Part shown: piece after piece, positions 43,645-51,505 of the stretch
Layout: each line of letters starts with the position of its first letter
How positions within the stretch are numbered: the stretch's first letter is position 1
DNA from: Phycisphaerales bacterium
GTDB lineage: Bacteria > Planctomycetota > Phycisphaerae > UBA1845
Assembly (NCBI GenBank): GCA_003597935.1
Contig: QZJT01000062.1
Location: forward strand, 1 to 55,186
Length of the DNA: 55,186 bases
Direction of reading: 5' to 3'
Notes under the pieces: model-generated
What the model saw: the letters and a program-made list of their open reading frames with translations, nothing else
Told to the model about the DNA's origin: nothing
The model's database searches: none
Made by a program: the position numbers and the translations under genes

Positions 43645-45912
43645 ATGGGAAGCTCTGGATCATCCGGGATAGTGTCCGCGCTCGCCCTCGCGGCTGCACT
43701 GGCGGGGCCGGCGGCCGCGGTGGACCTCACCGTCGCGGGCATCGAGATCAACCAGGCCGTCCAGTTCGGCGGCACGCCGCTGATCGGTGAGAACGTCACC
43801 ATGGTCCGCGTCACCGTGGGCGTCGCGAATGCCCCCGGCGACGTGCCCAACGTCGACGCCCTGCTGCGCGTCTTTGTGGACGGCGAGGAGGTGGACGGGT
43901 CGCCGTTCCGCTCCGTCAACGGACCGATCACGGCGCCCCGGGCGCCGCGGCGCGACGTGCTGAATCACACGGTCAACTTCACCGTACTCCCGCCGGTCAG
44001 CGAGGACGTGGACTTCCGCGTCGAGGTCAATCCGGACCGGCTCGTGACGGAGACCAACTACGACAACAACGGCGGCGCCGCCCTGGACAACGTGTTCCTG
44101 TGCCGGAAGACGATCGACTACGCCTTTGTTTCCACGGACTACAGGCCCGGAGGGGGGCAGCCGCCGGCGGACCTGATCGAACCGGGCATCGGCGACGGCT
44201 TTCTGCGCGCCATCTACACCGTCGGCGAATGGAACTACCACGCCTCTCCGCTGCCGCCGCTGGTGTGGACGCAGGACATCAACGCCACCGCCACCCAGTT
44301 CCTGAACACGCTTCGTGACATCCGCACCGTGCAGATCCCCAACGCCGGGTATCCTGCGCCGGAGTTCGTTTACGGCTGGCTGCCGGGCAACCCGTACAGC
44401 GGCAACGGCCGCGCCATCGGCATCCCGGGGGACGTCGCCTTCGGCAATTCGCAGACGATCCGCCATCAGCGGACCATGGCCCACGAGACGGGCCACCTGT
44501 GGGGCCTGTCGCACCACAGCCGCACCATCAACACCGTCGGCCTGGACACCGAACACCATCTGCACGACACCGAACGGCTGCCGCAGCTCTTCCCGCCCAA
44601 CAAGCTGGACGTGATGGTCGCCGGCCAGTTGACCAACGCCGCCTTCGTCGAGAGCCTGACCTACACCGCCGCGGTCAATGACGCCCGCTCGCAGTGCGGC
44701 CTTGCCCCGCTCGGCAGGCCGGGGGCCGAACCGGCGCTGCGCATCAGCGGTTCGATCCACAACCTCACCCGTCGCGTTTCTCTCGACCCGGTGATGAAGT
44801 TCGATCCGGGCGTCGTGGATCCGTCGCGGCCGGACGGCGACATCTGGATCGTCGGTTACGACGGCCAGGGGAACGAACTGTTTACGATCGGCTACGTCAC
44901 CGACTCCAATCTCCACCCGTGCGGTGAGTCGGACCCGTCCGCTCCACCGGTGACCTACGAGTTCTCGCCGATCCACGTGCTCGCCCCGGCCGCGGTGAAT
45001 CAGACGCCGGTGACGCGCGTCGAGATCGTCGATCGGGCCACGGGCATGGTGCTGGCGTCGCGGCAGGCCTCGCCCCATCCTCCCATCGTTGCCTTCGTCG
45101 GCGCCGGCAACCTCGCGCTCGTGAATGGGCGGGTGCGGATCGAGTGGACCGGGGCCGACCCCGATGGGGACAGCCTGAGCTACAACCTCCTCTACAGCCC
45201 CAACCAGGGCAGTGACTGGTTCCCGCTGGTCGTCAACACCGGCCAGACTTCCTTCGAGTTCGACCCGGGCGACGTGGTGGGCAGCCGCGGCCGTCAAGCT
45301 CTGCTCAAGCTCGTGGCCACCGATGGATTCAACGTGCAATCGGCGGTGAGCGGTCCCTTCGAGCTGATCGCCGCAAGCCCGCCAGCCACCTACCTGATCA
45401 CGCCCAATGACGGATCGGTACACCTGATCGGCGCCCCCATCGCGTTCCACGCCGCCGCTTGGGACAAGGAAGATCTGATGCTCGACGGCGACAGCATCGC
45501 CTGGACGTCCGACCGCGACGGGCCGATCGGCGCCGGCCGCATCCCGCTCAGCGCCGCCCTGTCGGCGGGCACACACGTGATCACCGTCCGGGCCACGGAC
45601 GACGACGGCGATTTCAGCGAAGATCAGATCACCATCAACGTGGTCCCCCGGCCGATCTCGATCTCGTGCGAGAACGTCAAGAAGCTCAAGGGCAAGTGCA
45701 AAGACTCCGGCATCGCCACGGCGGTGGTCAAGCTGAAGACGGACGAGTTCGACGGGTCCGAGGTGACCATCCGCCTCGACGACCGCAACTTCGAGGTGAC
45801 CATCGAAGGCAAGGCCGCCAAACTGACCACCTGCTGCTTCCAGGGAAGGATCGAGATCGAGCTGATCCGGCCCGGCGGGTGCGTGCCGACCAGGAACATC
45901 GACTGCCCGTAG
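43645..45912 (+). CDS. Secreted metzincin-like metalloprotease with CARDB and Cys-rich tail
   Basis: A 755-residue protein. The signal peptide (SSGIVSALALAAALAGPAAA) precedes a CARDB-like domain (MVRVTVGVANAPGDVPNVDA, then VNPDRLVTETNYDNNGG) at about residues 25-135. The protease domain follows, with HETGHLWGLSH at 280-290: His280, Glu281, His284 and His290 form HExxHxxGxxH. Ig/PKD-like domains follow (GRVRIEWTGADPDGDSLSYN, AGTHVITVRATDDDGDFSED). The last ~80 residues (CENVKKLKGKC, then LTTCCFQG, then CVPTRNIDCP) match the tail of the 20.5 kb dehydrogenase. GGAGAG lies 9 bases before the ATG. Confidence 0.85.
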   Translation: MGSSGSSGIVSALALAAALAGPAAAVDLTVAGIEINQAVQFGGTPLIGENVTMVRVTVGVANAPGDVPNVDALLRVFVDGEEVDGSPFRSVNGPITAPRAPRRDVLNHTVNFTVLPPVSEDVDFRVEVNPDRLVTETNYDNNGGAALDNVFLCRKTIDYAFVSTDYRPGGGQPPADLIEPGIGDGFLRAIYTVGEWNYHASPLPPLVWTQDINATATQFLNTLRDIRTVQIPNAGYPAPEFVYGWLPGNPYSGNGRAIGIPGDVAFGNSQTIRHQRTMAHETGHLWGLSHHSRTINTVGLDTEHHLHDTERLPQLFPPNKLDVMVAGQLTNAAFVESLTYTAAVNDARSQCGLAPLGRPGAEPALRISGSIHNLTRRVSLDPVMKFDPGVVDPSRPDGDIWIVGYDGQGNELFTIGYVTDSNLHPCGESDPSAPPVTYEFSPIHVLAPAAVNQTPVTRVEIVDRATGMVLASRQASPHPPIVAFVGAGNLALVNGRVRIEWTGADPDGDSLSYNLLYSPNQGSDWFPLVVNTGQTSFEFDPGDVVGSRGRQALLKLVATDGFNVQSAVSGPFELIAASPPATYLITPNDGSVHLIGAPIAFHAAAWDKEDLMLDGDSIAWTSDRDGPIGAGRIPLSAALSAGTHVITVRATDDDGDFSEDQITINVVPRPISISCENVKKLKGKCKDSGIATAVVKLKTDEFDGSEVTIRLDDRNFEVTIEGKAAKLTTCCFQGRIEIELIRPGGCVPTRNIDCP

Positions 45913-46414
45913 GGCAGGCTCAGGTCGTCCCCGGCGATGCATTGCGGGTGCGACGGGCGATTCCGTCCGCTGGGTACACCACGAACACCCGGCATCAATG
46001 CAGGTGGGTGAACGTGGCACGTTTCGTGATCCGTGTCCGCCCGGTGAATGCCGGGGTTCTGGCACGGCGTCCGCTCCCTCAGCGGCCGTTTCGCCCACAC
46101 ACGCCCAGTGGCCGACCGCGGCCGATGACGGCAGTCGATCGGTCCTCCGCGGCCGTTCCACGTTCGTCACCCGGCCGCCTCCGGCGGCGGCGTGTGCGCC
46201 GTAAACATCCCAGAGACATAATGTTACGCTGAACTGGCTGCGGCACACGGGGTTGGCACGCGGTGTGTTCAAGGCGGCGTGGTGCAATGAGCGCACGTCT
46301 GCGAACGCGTCGGGCCTCCTGTTGGCACGGTGCCGTGCCTGCCCGGCCGCGCGTGCCGTTCCGTCGGGACGGCGACTCTCACGTGGCCCGTCTCAAGACG
46401 GGTGGAGGATGGAT
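45913..46414. other. Intergenic region, 502 bp
   Basis: No gene was supported. The gap separates the metalloprotease from the Cys-rich repeat protein. Open frames here are random translations. GGTGGAGG at 46401-46408 is the ribosome binding site for the next gene. Confidence 0.6.
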
Positions 46415-47320
46415 ATGTTGAAGCGTTTCGTGTGGATCGGAATGTTGGGTCTGGCCGTCGCGCTGGCGTTTCCCGCCATGCCTGCCCTGGCGCAGAACGG
46501 CGCCTGCTGCCTGCCGGACGGGAGCTGCCTTGATACGAACAAGGACGCCTGCCGGGCCCGGGGTGGGGAGTTCTTCCCCAACAAGAAATGCGAAGAAGTC
46601 GAGTGTCCGCAACCGCCGGAGGTGTGGGCGTGTTGTCTGGACAGCGGCGAGTGCGTCATGGCGACGGAGGAGAACTGCGCCAATGCCCATGGCGAGTTCA
46701 ACGAGGGACTGACCTGTGAGCAGGTCCAGTGTCCGCAACCCGAGCCAGAGTGGGCGTGCTGCCTTCCGGACGGGAAGTGCAAAGAACTGACCCGCACCGA
46801 CTGCGACGACGAGGGCGGCACCTTCAACGATGGGTTGCTCTGCGAGGACGTGGCGTGTCCGCAGCCGGCGTTCGCCTGCTGCCTGCCGGACGGGACCTGC
46901 GAGGAACTGACCGAGGAAGAGTGCGACGCGCGCGAGGGTCAGTGGAAGAACGGCAAGGCGTGCAACGAAGTCGAGTGCGAGAACCCGAATCCGGAGGGCG
47001 CTTGCTGCCTGCCGGATGGGTCCTGCGTGGAGACCACCCGTCAGGACTGCCTGGACCGGGGCGGAGAGCACAACGAGGGCCGCACCTGCGAGCAGGTCGA
47101 GTGCCCGCAGCCCGGCACCAAGTGCGCCTACAAGGTCACCAAGGCCAAGCGTAAGGGCGGGTGCAAGGCCTGTCCGGCTGAGCCCGGTCAGGTGGTCTGC
47201 GGCGAAGACTGCCGCGACACGCGCGACTGCCGCAAGAAGCGCGCCCAGAAGGTCGAGTGCGAGGGCGGTGGGTTCTGCAAGGTGAAGGCCAAGCTGATCG
47301 ACTGCCAGGATTGCGAGTGA
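46415..47320 (+). CDS. Secreted Cys-rich repeat protein (five ACCLPDG repeats)
   Basis: A 301-residue protein with signal peptide MLKRFVWIGMLGLAVALAFP and cleavage after ALA (near residue 26). Five repeats of about 40 residues (residues 30-236) each begin ACCLPDG or ACCLDSG and carry six Cys in the pattern CC, C, C, C, C. The last ~65 residues (CAYKVTKAKRKGGCKACPAE, then CRDTRDCRKK and GGGFCKVKAKLIDC) align with the tail of the 13.5 kb secreted protein. GGAGG lies six bases before the ATG at 46415; the ATG at 46409 is too close. It is probably disulfide-rich and extracellular. The function is unknown. Confidence 0.88.
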   Translation: MLKRFVWIGMLGLAVALAFPAMPALAQNGACCLPDGSCLDTNKDACRARGGEFFPNKKCEEVECPQPPEVWACCLDSGECVMATEENCANAHGEFNEGLTCEQVQCPQPEPEWACCLPDGKCKELTRTDCDDEGGTFNDGLLCEDVACPQPAFACCLPDGTCEELTEEECDAREGQWKNGKACNEVECENPNPEGACCLPDGSCVETTRQDCLDRGGEHNEGRTCEQVECPQPGTKCAYKVTKAKRKGGCKACPAEPGQVVCGEDCRDTRDCRKKRAQKVECEGGGFCKVKAKLIDCQDCE

Positions 47321-47416
47321 CGCACGGCCGCTTCAGCCGGCCGGGCGGCGCATCGTCGCGAGGGTGATGAAGCGCAGTTGGTGAGATTCCAGCAAGTCTT
47401 TTTCAGGAGGATGACC

Positions 47417-47743
47417 ATGACGATCCGAGTGCTGGTGGGATGGCTGGCGGCCGTCACCTTCGTCGCAGTGCTGGCAGCGCAGCCGGCCCGAGCAGAGTGC
47501 AGCGGCCAGGAAAGGTTGAGGGTCCGCTGCAAGGTCCTCAACGAGGGCAACAACAAGCTCAAGGTCACGGTCGTACACAGCGAGCCCAACTCGAGCGTGG
47601 AGGTGCTGCTGGACGGTGAACCGATCGGCGACATCGAGACGAACTCGAAGGGCAGAGGCAAGCTGGTCCGCACGGGTGTTGCAGACGGACCTCACACCGT
47701 CGAGGTGTGCGGCGTCCAGAAGCCCACGAAGTGCGGCCAGTAG
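47417..47743 (+). CDS. Small secreted Cys-bracketed protein, paralogue 1
   Basis: A 108-residue protein with signal peptide MTIRVLVGWLAAVTFVAVLA ending QPARA. The mature ~80 residues begin ECSGQERLRVRCKVLNEGNN and end VEVCGVQKPTKCGQ, with Cys near each end and beta-strand-like repeats (VEVLLDGEPIGDIET) between. AGGAGG lies six bases before the ATG at 47417. A Rho-independent terminator follows. The next gene (48193) encodes a protein of the same length with the same layout, so the pair arose by duplication. The function is unknown. Confidence 0.8.
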   Translation: MTIRVLVGWLAAVTFVAVLAAQPARAECSGQERLRVRCKVLNEGNNKLKVTVVHSEPNSSVEVLLDGEPIGDIETNSKGRGKLVRTGVADGPHTVEVCGVQKPTKCGQ

Positions 47744-47777
47744 CGCCGCCGCAGTAGGGGAGAGTCTCAGGGAGAGG

Positions 47778-47809
47778 GCGAAGGCCGTCGAAAGGCGGCC
47801 TTCGCTTTT
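47778..47809 (+). terminator. Rho-independent terminator
   Basis: GCGAAGGCCG pairs with CGGCCTTCGC (10 bp, 8-base loop tcgaaagg), followed by TTTT. It lies 34 bases after the 47.4 kb stop and is nearly identical to the terminator at 48555. Confidence 0.92.
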
Positions 47810-48192
47810 GTTGCAGGATGCGAGCTTCTCTCCGCAGCGCGCGCCTGCTGCGACCATGCCGGCCCTGCTCTGAAACCGACTGTTGCGCGGGGTTGCAAGC
47901 AAAGCCGGCTGCCGCGCGACAACCCCTGGCCGGTCGCGGCCGGCCACGGGTGTTGATCGGTCCTCCGCAGCCAGCCCGCGCCCGCGACGGACGAGCGGCG
48001 GCCTCACTGCAATCTCCATAACGGGTTACGAAAGAGCGTGTTACGCCTCCGATGCCGCGGCAAGTGAGGCTGGCACGGCACGTGTCAGGGTCATCAGGAC
48101 CCAACGAGCGTGCTGTCGGCCGGATGGATCGCGCGTGGCGATCACTTGTCCTTCATCAGGCTTGAGGAAGTTCTTTCTCGGGGAGGGTGACC
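47810..48192. other. Spacer between the duplicated genes
   Basis: No gene could be supported. The last ~30 bases resemble the leader of the first paralogue (ttctttctcggggagg-gtgaccatga against tctttttcaggagg-atgaccatga). The duplication therefore covers the 5' leader as well as the terminator. Confidence 0.6.
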
Positions 48193-48519
48193 ATGAGGTT
48201 GCAGAAGTTGTTCGCACTATTGACGGCCGCCGCATTCGTGACCCTGCTGGCGGCAACGCCGGTCGACGCGGACTGCACCGGCAAGGAGAAAGTGAAGGCC
48301 CGCTGCAAGATCCTGAACGACGGCAACAACAAGCTGATCGTCACCGTTTTTCGCAGCGAACCGAACTCCAGCGTCGAAGTGCGCCTGGACGGCGTGCCGA
48401 TCGGTGACATCGAGACGAACTCGAAAGGCAAGGGCCAGTTCGTCCGCACCAACGTGGGCGATGGGCATCACATCGTCGCGGTGTGCCGTGCTCACGTTCC
48501 GACGAGGTGCGAACGGTAG
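48193..48519 (+). CDS. Small secreted Cys-bracketed protein, paralogue 2
   Basis: A 108-residue protein with a signal peptide (MRLQKLFALLTAAAFVTLLA, ending TPVDA). The mature part, DCTGKEKVKARCKILNDGNN, then SVEVRLDGVPIGDIETNSKG and CRAHVPTRCER, is highly similar to paralogue 1. GGGAGG lies six bases before the ATG at 48193. Sequence identity drops in the leader and spacing regions but stays high in the mature domain. The function is unknown. Confidence 0.8.
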   Translation: MRLQKLFALLTAAAFVTLLAATPVDADCTGKEKVKARCKILNDGNNKLIVTVFRSEPNSSVEVRLDGVPIGDIETNSKGKGQFVRTNVGDGHHIVAVCRAHVPTRCER

Positions 48520-48554
48520 CGCCGCCACAGAAGGGGAGAGTCTCGGGGAGAGGG

Positions 48555-48587
48555 CGAAGGCCGTCGAAAGGCGGCCTTCGTTTTTTT
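48555..48587 (+). terminator. Rho-independent terminator
   Basis: CGAAGGCCG pairs with CGGCCTTCG (9 bp) around an 8-base loop, followed by a run of seven T's. It lies 35 bases after the 48.2 kb stop. Confidence 0.93.
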
Positions 48588-48632
48588 CATCGGGGCCCGC
48601 GGAGGTCGTCGCGCTGGGCCGGGCGCGCCGAT

Positions 48633-50072
48633 TCATCGCCGGCCGCGCTTGCGCTGCTTGCGCTTGTCCTTACTGGAGAGCCGCCGCTGGGTGGCGGTGG
48701 TGGTGGATTTCACTTTGCGCAGCGAGCCGCCGCTCGACAGCACGTTGCCCATCTGGGTGGCGAAGCGGATGCGTTCCCAGACGCTCTTGCCGGCCACCTG
48801 CTTCATCATGTCGCGCATCATGCCGAACTGCTTGACCAGACCGCTGACGTCCTCCGGCTCCACGCCCGACCCGCGGGCGATACGGCGGCGCCGCGAGGCA
48901 TCGATGATCGTCGGATTGGCCCGCTCCTTGGGCGTCATGGAGCGGATCACCGCCTGCATCTGGTCGATCTCCCGTTCGTCGATCTCCTGACCGTCGAGCA
49001 TGGCGCCCATGCCCGGCATCTTCTTCATGATGTCCTTGATCGACCCGATCGACTTCATCTTCTGAAGATGGGAGTCGAAGTCGTCGAGCGTGAACTTGCC
49101 CTTGGCCATCCGGGCCTCGAGTCGGGCCGCTTCCTCCTTGTCGTAATGCTGCTGGGCCTGCTCGACCAGCGTGAGGACGTCGCCCATGCCCAGGATGCGG
49201 CCGGCGATGCGGTCCGGGTGAAACTCCTCGATGGCCTCCATCTTCTCGCCGACGCCGATGAACTTGATCGGCTTGCCGGTGACGTACTTGACCGACAGCG
49301 CCGCCCCGCCGCGGGTGTCGGAATCGAACTTGGTGAGGATGCAGCCGTCCAGTTCCAGCCGGCTGTTGAACGCCTTGGCGGTGGCGACCGCGTCCTGGCC
49401 GGTCATGGCGTCAAGGACGAGATAAATCTGGTGCGGCGTGGTGGCGCCGGCGACCCTGGCCAGCTCGTCCATCAGCTCGTCGTCGATGGCCAGCCGCCCG
49501 GCCGTGTCGAGGATGACCACGTCGCGGTCCTTCCTGCGGGCCTCGGCGATGCCGTTGCGGCTGACCTTCACCGCGTTCTGGTGATCGCGCTCGGTGTAGA
49601 CGGGCACGCCGATCTGTCCGCCGAGCACCTCGAGCTGGTCGATGGCGGCCGGGCGTTTGAGGTCGGCCGCCACCAGCAGAGGACGCTTGGCGCGCTTGAC
49701 CAGCATGTTCGCCATCTTGGCGCAGGTGGTGGTCTTGCCCGAGCCTTGCAGGCCGGCCATCAGAAGCACCGTCGGCCCCGGCGCCACGAACGGGATGCGC
49801 GGATCGACCGGCCCCATCAGGCGGATCAGCTCGTCGTGGACGATCTTGACCATCACCTGGTCGGGCCGCAGCGTCTTGAGCACTTCCGCCCCGAGGGCCT
49901 TGGTTTTGACCTCGTCACAGAACGCCCGGGCCACGTCGAGATTGACGTCCGCCTCCAGCAGGGCGGTGCGGATCTCGCGCAGCACCTCGCCGACGTTGTC
50001 CTCGGTGATCCTGCCGCGTCCGCGAAGGCCGCGGAACACGCCGTTGAGTCTGTCGGAGAGCTTCTCGAACAT
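48633..50072 (-). CDS. ffh: Signal recognition particle protein Ffh
   Basis: A 479-residue SRP54-type GTPase. The N domain starts MFEKLSDRLNGVFRGLRGRG. The G domain has GLQGSGKTTTCAKMAN (about residue 106), DTAGRLAIDDELMDELA and TKFDSDTRGGAALS. The M domain is methionine-rich: MKKMPGMGAMLDGQEID, then RRRRIARGSGVEPEDVSGLV, which holds the 4.5S RNA-binding helix, and a basic C-terminal tail. It delivers nascent inner-membrane and secreted proteins to FtsY. A longer in-frame extension to 50129 is less likely. Confidence 0.97.
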   Translation of the reverse strand: MFEKLSDRLNGVFRGLRGRGRITEDNVGEVLREIRTALLEADVNLDVARAFCDEVKTKALGAEVLKTLRPDQVMVKIVHDELIRLMGPVDPRIPFVAPGPTVLLMAGLQGSGKTTTCAKMANMLVKRAKRPLLVAADLKRPAAIDQLEVLGGQIGVPVYTERDHQNAVKVSRNGIAEARRKDRDVVILDTAGRLAIDDELMDELARVAGATTPHQIYLVLDAMTGQDAVATAKAFNSRLELDGCILTKFDSDTRGGAALSVKYVTGKPIKFIGVGEKMEAIEEFHPDRIAGRILGMGDVLTLVEQAQQHYDKEEAARLEARMAKGKFTLDDFDSHLQKMKSIGSIKDIMKKMPGMGAMLDGQEIDEREIDQMQAVIRSMTPKERANPTIIDASRRRRIARGSGVEPEDVSGLVKQFGMMRDMMKQVAGKSVWERIRFATQMGNVLSSGGSLRKVKSTTTATQRRLSSKDKRKQRKRGRR

Positions 50073-50200
50073 GGGTCGTCCAAGCTGCCGGCGGCCGACG
50101 GCGCGGCCTTCCCAATCGCCATGCGCCACCTGCGCATTCAGCGAGCCACGGCATCAGCCTCCGCGCGGACGCTCCGCTCGCAGCGCGGCGACGATGTGAT

Positions 50201-50276
50201 TCGGGGCGACTGGATTCGAACCAGCGACCTCTTGACCCCCAGTCAAGCACTCTAAACCAGGCTGAGCTACGCCCCG
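50201..50276 (-). tRNA. tRNA-Pro (anticodon GGG)
   Basis: On the minus strand the acceptor CGGGGCG pairs with CGCCCCG, followed by discriminator A. The anticodon stem CTTGA/TCAAG closes loop CTGGGGG with anticodon GGG, and the T arm has TTCGAAT. CCA is not encoded. It lies 128 bases upstream of ffh on the same strand. Confidence 0.95.
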
Positions 50277-50407
50277 TCCACTCGGCCGGCCGGCGGTTCC
50301 GGTCTGCCGGCAACGACCCCGGGATGATACGCGTCGGCGGTGAAGTTGCAACCTCCTCGGCGGCACGCTCCGGCGATCGGGTGCCCGACACAATCGGCGG
50401 CTCCTCT

Positions 50408-50439
50408 GAGCGAGCCGCGTGGCTTTAGCCCGCGCGGAG
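50408..50439. repeat. REP-like GC palindrome, copy 3
   Basis: gagcgagccgcgtggcttta continuing gcccgcgcggag. It is the same element as at 35764, and it is paired with an inverted copy at 50652. Confidence 0.75.
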
Positions 50440-50651
50440 TGTCCCATTCAGTGCGGTCTCAAGCCGCGGACGCCTTTCTTCCCTGCCGCCAGGCTGGAGC
50501 CAGGCGGTCCCAGGGGCGGCCGCCGATTCCGGCACGCACCCCGAGCCGTCGGGTGCGTGGCAAATGGGGCGGATGTCACCGGCAACGCCGGTATGGCGTC
50601 CGGCAGCTAGCGCGGCCTTTCCATCGACGGCACACGTCGTTACGAGTGAGG

Positions 50652-50683
50652 CTCCGCGCGGGCTGAAGCCACGCGGTTCGCTG
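50652..50683. repeat. REP-like GC palindrome, copy 4 (inverted)
   Basis: ctccgcgcgggctgaagcca continuing cgcggttcgctgg. It is the reverse complement of copy 3 with three mismatches, about 210 bases away. The pair brackets the middle of the 488-bp gap between tRNA-Pro and queC, where no gene was supported. Confidence 0.78.
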
Positions 50684-50764
50684 GCAGGCCCTGCCGATTC
50701 TGTCTCGCACTCTGCGTCACGGGTCCGGCTTGCTTTCGTCGGAAATCCCGCCAAGCTGGAAGGG

Positions 50765-51505
50765 ATGTCGGAGCTTCCCCAGGCCGGCGGCGCCGTAGTC
50801 CTGCTCTCCGGGGGGCTGGATTCGGCCGTGACCGCTGCGATCGCCCGCGCGGCCGGGCATCGTCTGTTCGCGCTCTCGTTCCTGTACGGGCAGCGCCACG
50901 CGGTCGAGCGCGACGCGGCGTGCAGCGTGGCGGCGGCGATGGGAGTCGTCCGGCACGTCGTGCAGACGATCGACCTGCGCGTCTTCGGCGGCTCGGCGCT
51001 GACCGCCGACATCGACGTCCCCAAACCGGCGCGGCCGGCGACCGCCGAACCGGCCGCACGGACGCGGACGCTGCCGCCCCCCCCCGGCGGCATCCCCCTC
51101 ACCTACGTGCCGGCCCGCAACACGATCTTCCTGGCCTTCGCGCTGGCCTACGCGGAGACGGTCGAGGCGTCGGCGATTTACCTGGGCGTCAACGCGGTGG
51201 ACTATTCGGGCTATCCCGACTGCCGGCCCGAATACATCCGCCGGTTTCAGGCCATGGCCGACGTGGCGACCAGGGCGGCGCTGGAAGGCACGCCCATCCG
51301 AATCCTCGCCCCGCTGATCGACATGACCAAGGCGCAGATCATCCGCCGCGGCCTGGAACTCGGCGTCGACTTCTCGCTGACGCACAGTTGCTATGATCCC
51401 GAGGCGTCCGGGCGGGCGTGCGGGCGATGTGAGAGTTGCCTGATCCGACTCGACGGCTTCCGCGCCGCCGGGTTGGCGGATCCGGCGCCGTATCAGAACC
51501 CATGA
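50765..51505 (+). CDS. queC: 7-cyano-7-deazaguanine synthase QueC
   Basis: A 246-residue protein. The PP-loop ATP-binding motif is [13 protein letters not shown] at about residues 11-23, and [16 protein letters not shown] follows. [20 protein letters not shown] and [20 protein letters not shown] match the QueC core, and the zinc-binding tail [18 protein letters not shown] is complete. It converts carboxy-deazaguanine to preQ0. An extra proline/arginine-rich insert of about 20 residues ([19 protein letters not shown]) sits before YVPARN. The stop overlaps the S9 peptidase ATG by 4 bases (ATGA). queD is at 26.4 kb. Confidence 0.95.
   Translation: MSELPQAGGAVVLLSGGLDSAVTAAIARAAGHRLFALSFLYGQRHAVERDAACSVAAAMGVVRHVVQTIDLRVFGGSALTADIDVPKPARPATAEPAARTRTLPPPPGGIPLTYVPARNTIFLAFALAYAETVEASAIYLGVNAVDYSGYPDCRPEYIRRFQAMADVATRAALEGTPIRILAPLIDMTKAQIIRRGLELGVDFSLTHSCYDPEASGRACGRCESCLIRLDGFRAAGLADPAPYQNP

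Noticed and set aside
43660-46296. 878-codon minus-strand open frame opposite the metalloprotease
   Set aside because: It is a shadow: the plus strand has a signal peptide, a complete zinc motif and a good ribosome binding site.
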